DNA of 64,000 nucleotides, taken from contig JAPWKG010000027.1 in NCBI GenBank assembly GCA_028283625.1, forward strand, positions 186,001 to 250,000, given 5' to 3'. Position 1 is the stretch's first letter, and each line of letters starts with the position of its first letter. Made by a program: the position numbers and the translations under genes. A model generated the notes under the pieces. That model saw nothing but the letters and a program-made list of their open reading frames with translations, was not told where the DNA came from and searched no databases. Source of the stretch: Acidobacteriaceae bacterium (GTDB taxonomy: Bacteria; Acidobacteriota; Terriglobia; Terriglobales; Acidobacteriaceae). Shown one piece after another: positions 54,961 to 64,000 of the stretch.

Positions 54961-56709
54961 TTAGATCAGACCGTACTCTTCCAACATTCTTCCGAGAATG
55001 GTTTTCTCGACGTAGCGTTTGGCGAAGCCGGGAATGGGGAGTTTTTCGCGGTCTCGGAGGAAGGACGTGGACTTGAGCAGCTCGCGTACGTCGTAGATGG
55101 ACGCGAAGACTTCGGGCACACCGCGCTCGACCTGCAAAAGCTGATAGACGGCTTCCATGCCGGTGCGGACGGAGTACTCCGTAGTGAAGATGCAGTCGCG
55201 CGTGGACTCGGCGAACTGGCCGATGAAGGCGAAGTTGCGAGCACCCGCGGGAACCACGGCGGGGCGATCGGTGCCGTTGCGCGGCAGGAAGAAAGCCGTG
55301 ATGAAGGGCATCATGCACGGGCGCGTGATGGCTCCGCTGGCGGCGAGCGCGGGAATCTCTGCGATCGGTACGCCGAGGTGGTACAGCCATTCCTGCGTGA
55401 TTTCTTCACCGGTGCACTCACGCATGGGTTTCTTGATGAAGTCGCCGGGGCGGTCGGTGAACAGAGCATAGAACCAGACAACGGTCTGGTTGTCCGGCTG
55501 CTGCTTGAAATGCGGTTGACGATTGACTGTCCAGCTGAGAAGCCAGGAGGAGTCGCGCACGCTGACGATGCCGCCGGTGACGACCTTGCCGCTGCGTGTG
55601 GGACGTTTGGCGATCTTCTCAATGTAAGCAGGGATCCGTTCATCGAGCGTGGTGATGGAGGCCGATGCCCATTGCGACTCTTCGGTGTGGGTACAGAACT
55701 TGTCTGGGTTACCGAACTCGGCGGGCGCCTGGGCGGCGATGTTGCGCCAGAGATGCCAGCTTCCGCCGTCGTGCACGATGGGGTCGAAGCCTGCCGGGGT
55801 CTGATGGTCTCCCCAGGTGGAGTTCTCCACGAGTGAGCCGTTGGTGATGAAGACCAGATCGTTTTCGGTCAGATCCACGCCGCCAACGCGCCCTTCATGG
55901 ATCCATTCGATGCGCCGGGCGAGCTTCTGCTCCGCCTGCAGGTCGAAGAGGACGTTCATCACCTGCGTGTCGAACCGGATCTTTACGCCCTGCTTCTGGA
56001 GCCAGGTGATGAGCGGCAGGACGAGAGACTCGTACTGGTTGTATTTGGTGAACTTGAGCGCGCTGAAGTCGGGCAGGCCGTCGATGTGGTGAATGAAGCG
56101 CTGGACGTACAGCTTCATTTCGAGCGCACTGTGCCACTCCTCGAAGGCAAACATGGTGCGCCAGTAGAGCCAGAAGTTGGAGGCGAAGAAGTCCTCGCTA
56201 AAGACTTCATTGATGCGCTTGTCGTAGAGCTGTTCAGGGAGAGCGAGAACGAGTTCGATGATCTCTTTGCGGGCTTTGCGCGTAAGCGTGAAGTCCATGC
56301 CGGTTTTGGCATTCTGCCCCTGATGGATGGTGGCACGTTGCAGGGAGTAGTTCGGGTCGTCCTTGTTGAGCCAGTAGAACTCATCGAGAACCGAGGCACC
56401 TTCGACTTCAAGAGAAGGGATGGAGCGGTAGAGATCCCAGAGGCACTCGAAGTGATTTTCCATTTCACGGCCACCGCGGATGAGCCATCCAGTTTCCGCG
56501 TTGCCGGCGCCGTCGAGTGCTCCGCCTTCGATCCGGGAGGCTTCGAGGATCGTGATGCGGTCGCCAGGCATCTGAGCGTCGCGAATGAGAAAGGCTGCGG
56601 CTGCGAGAGAGGCCAGCCCACTGCCGACGAGGTACGCGGATTTGTGGTCCACTCCTGCGGGTTTACGAGGACGAGCGAAGGCTTCAAAGTTCCCGTTGCT
56701 GTAGTACAT
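54961..56709 (-). CDS. ohyA: Oleate hydratase
   Basis: A 582-residue FAD-dependent fatty-acid hydratase that adds water to the cis-9 double bond of oleic acid to make 10-hydroxystearate. The dinucleotide site is AYLVGSGLASLAAAAFLIRD; the conserved GGREMENHFECLWDLYRSIP, LNKDDPNYSLQRATI, and FITNGSLVENSTWGDH segments are those of OhyA/MCRA. Length is normal for the family. It is often used for detoxification of unsaturated fatty acids. Single gene with a terminator at its 3' side. Confidence 0.95.
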   Translation of the reverse strand: MYYSNGNFEAFARPRKPAGVDHKSAYLVGSGLASLAAAAFLIRDAQMPGDRITILEASRIEGGALDGAGNAETGWLIRGGREMENHFECLWDLYRSIPSLEVEGASVLDEFYWLNKDDPNYSLQRATIHQGQNAKTGMDFTLTRKARKEIIELVLALPEQLYDKRINEVFSEDFFASNFWLYWRTMFAFEEWHSALEMKLYVQRFIHHIDGLPDFSALKFTKYNQYESLVLPLITWLQKQGVKIRFDTQVMNVLFDLQAEQKLARRIEWIHEGRVGGVDLTENDLVFITNGSLVENSTWGDHQTPAGFDPIVHDGGSWHLWRNIAAQAPAEFGNPDKFCTHTEESQWASASITTLDERIPAYIEKIAKRPTRSGKVVTGGIVSVRDSSWLLSWTVNRQPHFKQQPDNQTVVWFYALFTDRPGDFIKKPMRECTGEEITQEWLYHLGVPIAEIPALAASGAITRPCMMPFITAFFLPRNGTDRPAVVPAGARNFAFIGQFAESTRDCIFTTEYSVRTGMEAVYQLLQVERGVPEVFASIYDVRELLKSTSFLRDREKLPIPGFAKRYVEKTILGRMLEEYGLI

Positions 56710-56819
56710 ACGATCTCCTGCGGATGAGGTTGGGATGCGCTGTGTCGAGGGAACGGTACTTTCTGACTATAGCTGAGCGATGCTTAGATGCGATGTGTCT
56801 CGGAAGCTGAGGTGCCGTA

Positions 56820-61095
<4,276 letters not shown>

Positions 61096-61151
61096 CGGCA
61101 GAGATCTCCCAGAGTGCTTGCGGGTTATGATAACGGGCTGGAGCCATTGCT

Positions 61152-62069
61152 TTGTTTGTCGCAATCGATGCAGGTGGAACGAGTACGCGTTGTTGGGTGG
61201 CCGATGAGCGTCAGGTACTGGGCCGCTCCCGGTGCGAGACGGTCAAGCTGATGCATGTGGGCGAGGCGCTTGCAACCGAGCGAATGCGCGCGCTGGTTCA
61301 CAGTGCGCTGCAGGAGGCGGGCAGCTCCCCGGGCGAAGTCGAAGCGGCTTGCGTGGGGTTGGCCGGCGTCTCGATCGCGGAGGTGCGACAGTGGTGCGAG
61401 GGCGTGATGCAGCAGCTGTGCGGAATAAAACCGCAGGTTGTGGGCGATGAAGAGATTGCGTTTGAGGCTGCGTGGGCCGGTGGGCCGGGCATCCTGGTGA
61501 TCGCGGGAACGGGATCGAATGTTCTGGGGCGTTGCGCTAACGGCTTTTCGGTGACAGGCGGAGGCTGGGGCCCGATGCTGGGCGATGAAGGCGCTGGTTT
61601 CTGGATCGGCCTGGAGGGGTTGCGGGCTGCGTTGCGTGCGCGAGATCGCGGACAGGTTTCGACGATTCTGGATGCGGCGCAGGAGTTCTGGCGTTTGGGC
61701 TCGCTGGCGGAGCTGGTCGGATACGCCAATCTCGGGCAGCGGCCGCACTTCGGCGAACTGGCCCAGGTGGTTTCGCGGTGCGCGGAAGAGGGCGATGCGG
61801 TTGCGACGGAGGTGCTGTCGCGAGGGGGCGCGCAGCTGGCCTCACTGGTGCGTCTGGTCTCGGAAAAGATGCTGGCCTCGGGAGCGGAGCTGGAGGAGGC
61901 CCGGCGTGTGGCGTTTGCCGGGAGCGTTCTCGATCGGATCGGAACGGTTCGGCGCGCGTTTCTGGCGGGCTTGCCGGAGTTCATGGTCGCAGACAGCAGC
62001 GTGGAGCCGCTCGAAGGTGCGTTGTGGCTGGCCCGGCGCGGCGCGTTGCGAACTAAGTGGATGCAGTAG
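61152..62069 (+). CDS. BadF/BadG-type amino-sugar kinase (N-acetylglucosamine/MurNAc kinase)
   Basis: A 305-residue ASKHA-fold kinase. TTG 61152 with GGAG 9 bases upstream. The phosphate loops are FVAIDAGGTSTRCWVADE and VIAGTGSNVLGRC, and GGWGPMLGDEGAGFWIGLEG is the sugar/adenosine segment typical of bacterial GlcNAc kinases of this family, including MurK, which phosphorylates both GlcNAc and MurNAc. Divergent from the symporter/NamZ fusion (57 bases apart) and convergent with nagA, so it probably acts on amino sugars brought in by the symporter. Confidence 0.88.
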   Translation: MFVAIDAGGTSTRCWVADERQVLGRSRCETVKLMHVGEALATERMRALVHSALQEAGSSPGEVEAACVGLAGVSIAEVRQWCEGVMQQLCGIKPQVVGDEEIAFEAAWAGGPGILVIAGTGSNVLGRCANGFSVTGGGWGPMLGDEGAGFWIGLEGLRAALRARDRGQVSTILDAAQEFWRLGSLAELVGYANLGQRPHFGELAQVVSRCAEEGDAVATEVLSRGGAQLASLVRLVSEKMLASGAELEEARRVAFAGSVLDRIGTVRRAFLAGLPEFMVADSSVEPLEGALWLARRGALRTKWMQ

Positions 62070-63209
62070 CTAGAGCAGCCTGCCGAACAAATAGCTTTGG
62101 GTACGGCGGCCCTGTGCGTCGTAACGATTGAGGTGTGCGGGAGCGCCTGCGCGCAGTGCGGTGAGCTCCGGGCGGCCGAGCATGGCGGCGGGCGTATGGC
62201 TGGCAGCCGCTGTGGCCTCAGCCAGAGACGCATCGGTGAAGCGCTGCAGGTTTTCAATGGCGGCGTCGAGCGTGAGCACGGAGCCCGCGAGGGTCTCTGG
62301 AGCATCCGTCAGAGCGGCGCGATTGCCCCGGACGGTGACGTTCAGCCCGCCCAGTGAGTAGGCTCCGTCCGGCATGCCGGTGGCCGACATGGAGTCTGTA
62401 ATCAGGATGGCGCGTGCGTTCCGCTTGGCGTTCCACCAGAGACGAACCGCCGCTGGTGCAACGTGGACGCCATCGGCGATGAGGTCAGCGTAAAGGTTGG
62501 GGTTTGTAAGCGCGGCGCCCAGGATGCCGGGCTCTCGATGATCGAGCGCACGCATTGCATTGAAGGTGTGTGTGACGGACGCGGCTCCGTGGGCGATGGC
62601 TGCTTCTGTTTCCGCGAAGGTGGCATTGGAGTGGCCGAGGGTGACGCGCAGGCCGAGGGCGCGTGTGGAGTCAAGCAGCTCAAGCGCTCCGGGAAGTTCT
62701 GGCGCGAGGGTCATGAGCTGGATGTGGCCGCGAGAAGCCTCCCAGAAGCGACGGAAAAGTTCAAGGGTTGGCTGCTGAAGTTCATGCGCTGGATGAACAC
62801 CGCGCCTGGCGTGAGAGAGGAACGGGCCTTCGAGATGGATGCCCACGGGGGTGGCTTGCTCTTGCGGCGTAGGAGATTCGATCAGCGTGGCCAGCTTGTC
62901 GAGCGCGCGAAGGGTGTTCTCGATGGAGTCCGTTACGGTCGTGGGCAGGTAGTGCGCAACGCCGTGACGGGCAAAGTACCGCTGTACCTCGCCCATTTCC
63001 GAGAGAGAGGCGGACATGACATCGTGGCCGAGGGCGCCGTGGGTGTGGATCTCGAGCGAGGCCGCGGTAAGGGTGTCGTTCTGGTGCGGTGCAGAGGGAT
63101 CAGAATGGATGCTCTCGATGAGGCCTGCGCTATCGAGTGTGAGGACAGGATGCTCGAGGACACGATCTTCGGTGAGCAGGAAGCGAGCGCTGAGGGTCGA
63201 GGAGGGCAT
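62070..63209 (-). CDS. nagA: N-acetylglucosamine-6-phosphate deacetylase
   Basis: A 379-residue amidohydrolase. The metal site starts with EIHTHGALGHDVM; HLEGPFLSHARRGVHPAHEL holds the catalytic metal-binding Glu; RVTLGHSNATFAETEAAI and SVTHTFNAMRALDHREPGIL give the remaining His ligands; ILITDSMSATGMPDG contains the catalytic Asp. It removes acetate from GlcNAc-6-P in the cytosol. Its stop directly abuts the kinase stop (62069/62070), and it lies 15 bases after the end of the next minus-strand gene, so it belongs with the amino-sugar locus. Confidence 0.94.
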   Translation of the reverse strand: MPSSTLSARFLLTEDRVLEHPVLTLDSAGLIESIHSDPSAPHQNDTLTAASLEIHTHGALGHDVMSASLSEMGEVQRYFARHGVAHYLPTTVTDSIENTLRALDKLATLIESPTPQEQATPVGIHLEGPFLSHARRGVHPAHELQQPTLELFRRFWEASRGHIQLMTLAPELPGALELLDSTRALGLRVTLGHSNATFAETEAAIAHGAASVTHTFNAMRALDHREPGILGAALTNPNLYADLIADGVHVAPAAVRLWWNAKRNARAILITDSMSATGMPDGAYSLGGLNVTVRGNRAALTDAPETLAGSVLTLDAAIENLQRFTDASLAEATAAASHTPAAMLGRPELTALRAGAPAHLNRYDAQGRRTQSYLFGRLL

Positions 63210-63224
63210 GGGCGTCCTGTGTGG

Positions 63225-64000
63225 TTAAGAAGCTGGCGGGAAGCCGAGATCGGAGGCTGGGGGCAGGGTGTGGAGATCGTCCCACTGGCGCTGCGCGGAC
63301 TTGAAACGGTCGATGCGGCCAAGCCAGATACCGTTGGTGTAGTCGTAGTGATCGAGAACGGGGCGGAGAGCGTAAGGGCGGTTGGTGCGGAGCCAGAGCT
63401 GCATGTAGAGGTCGCGGATCAGCGCGTAGGTGTCCTTGATGTCCTGAAAGCGTCCGTTGATGCCGTTGATGTCCGCCAACTCGATGGTGATGTCGAGCTG
63501 TCCTTTATGCGTGGAGGCGTTTGCAGGCGCTTCCGAGGAGATGCGGGCGTACATCTGGGGGATCTCGTCCCCGAGCTGGAATTTGAGGCCGATGAAGTCC
63601 ATGCGGCGTGCCCCGAGCTCCAGCGCGTCGATCGCGTCGGTCTCGCGCAGAGAGGTTGGGTTAGACGGTAACTGGTTTACAAGCGAGTAGACGACGGGCT
63701 GTTGCGGTGCGGGCGCTGCGGCGCGGGCTTCTGCGATGAGACGCAGCGCGTGCTCGGCGTGCTGGCGCAGCTCTGCATTGATGGGACGCATCATGGACGC
63801 ATAGCGCTGGCCGTCCTTCGACCAGGGATCGAGCCAAAAGAGGCCATCGGAGCCATCTCCGACTTTAGCGGACTTGAGCAGGGCGTGAGCGGCCATCAGT
63901 TCTCGCTGCGCTTCGTCGAGCTTGCCGGTAAGGTCACCGTGGAAGACTTCGCCATAGCTGTTCTGGAAGTCGGGAATGGAAGACTCGCCGGGCTGCCAGG
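63225..64000 (-). CDS. C-terminal part of a probable glycoside hydrolase, runs off the window
   Basis: The frame is open to the right edge (WQPGESSIPDFQNSYGEVFH near the edge) and ends at 63225; about 258 residues are visible. Conserved-looking features are LDEAQRELMAAHALLKS, LFWLDPWSKDGQRYASMM, DALELGARRMDFIGLKFQLG and YALRPVLDHYDYTNGIWLG. The pattern is that of the helical end of a large acidobacterial glycosidase. Position before nagA suggests a beta-N-acetylhexosaminidase, but the catalytic part is not in view. Confidence 0.6.
   Translation of the reverse strand, partial: WQPGESSIPDFQNSYGEVFHGDLTGKLDEAQRELMAAHALLKSAKVGDGSDGLFWLDPWSKDGQRYASMMRPINAELRQHAEHALRLIAEARAAAPAPQQPVVYSLVNQLPSNPTSLRETDAIDALELGARRMDFIGLKFQLGDEIPQMYARISSEAPANASTHKGQLDITIELADINGINGRFQDIKDTYALIRDLYMQLWLRTNRPYALRPVLDHYDYTNGIWLGRIDRFKSAQRQWDDLHTLPPASDLGFPPAS

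Overview
The window reads as a chromosome segment of a GC-rich, Gram-negative soil bacterium, most probably an acidobacterium of the Terriglobus/Granulicella/Edaphobacter type. This is inferred from gene content and codon use, not from a marker search. Supporting features are a KDO-activating enzyme (outer-membrane LPS), a split B12-dependent methionine synthase, a class A PBP, a Ku/LigD pair and several large secreted proteins.

Layout. 1-1765: end of a phosphohexomutase, a HAD phosphatase, kdsB and a small membrane gene. 1891-17064: a 15.1-kb integrated island bounded by a perfect 50-bp direct repeat. The right copy is the 3' part of an intact tRNA-Met(CAT) gene and the left copy is the duplicated tRNA fragment. 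The island has a frameshifted tyrosine integrase, a giant Rhs protein with a displaced Rhs-HNH toxin tip and DUF4265 immunity candidate, an endolysin/lysis block, a run of four ATGA-coupled small phage-like genes, an iteron-like repeat cluster before a winged-helix gene, and an excisionase-like gene. No capsid, portal or tail genes are seen, so it looks like a satellite or defective element carrying an Rhs module. 17314-27934: housekeeping genes: an S41-family protein that has lost both catalytic residues, PBP1A, an operon ygfZ / DUF1844 / MBL hydrolase / ribF, a secreted HELTH metallopeptidase and an orphan nuoI. 28026-33723: methionine region: metH split into two overlapping genes, then a SAM riboswitch ahead of a ThrC-like PLP enzyme and a CysO-like sulfur carrier. 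34011-43889: nitronate monooxygenase, truncated haemoglobin, an SDR and a divergent AraC regulator, an mmsA-type dehydrogenase with an XRE/cupin regulator, and the ku-ligD NHEJ pair. 43972: tRNA-Pro(TGG).

44536-50583 is a cassette-like array. Five single genes (M61 peptidase, two secreted unknowns, an NmrA reductase, a two-lobed aspartic protease) are separated by six related imperfect palindromes, all in the same orientation although two genes are reversed. It resembles an integron cassette array but lacks the canonical attC core and any visible integrase.

50905-54863 is a Tat-exported three-subunit molybdenum hydroxylase operon (2Fe-2S, FAD, Mo subunits). 54961-56709 encodes oleate hydratase. 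56820-64000 is an amino-sugar / peptidoglycan recovery locus: one polypeptide joining an SSS symporter, a serine beta-lactamase-like hydrolase and a NamZ-type DUF1343 muramidase (interrupted by a 49-base poly-C tract), a BadF-type amino-sugar kinase, nagA and part of a probable glycosidase gene.

The strongest leads are the cassette array, the riboswitch-controlled ThrC/CysO pair, the poly-C tract in the triple fusion, the catalytically dead S41 protein and the Rhs island. All functional calls come from motif recognition by eye; no database search was run.
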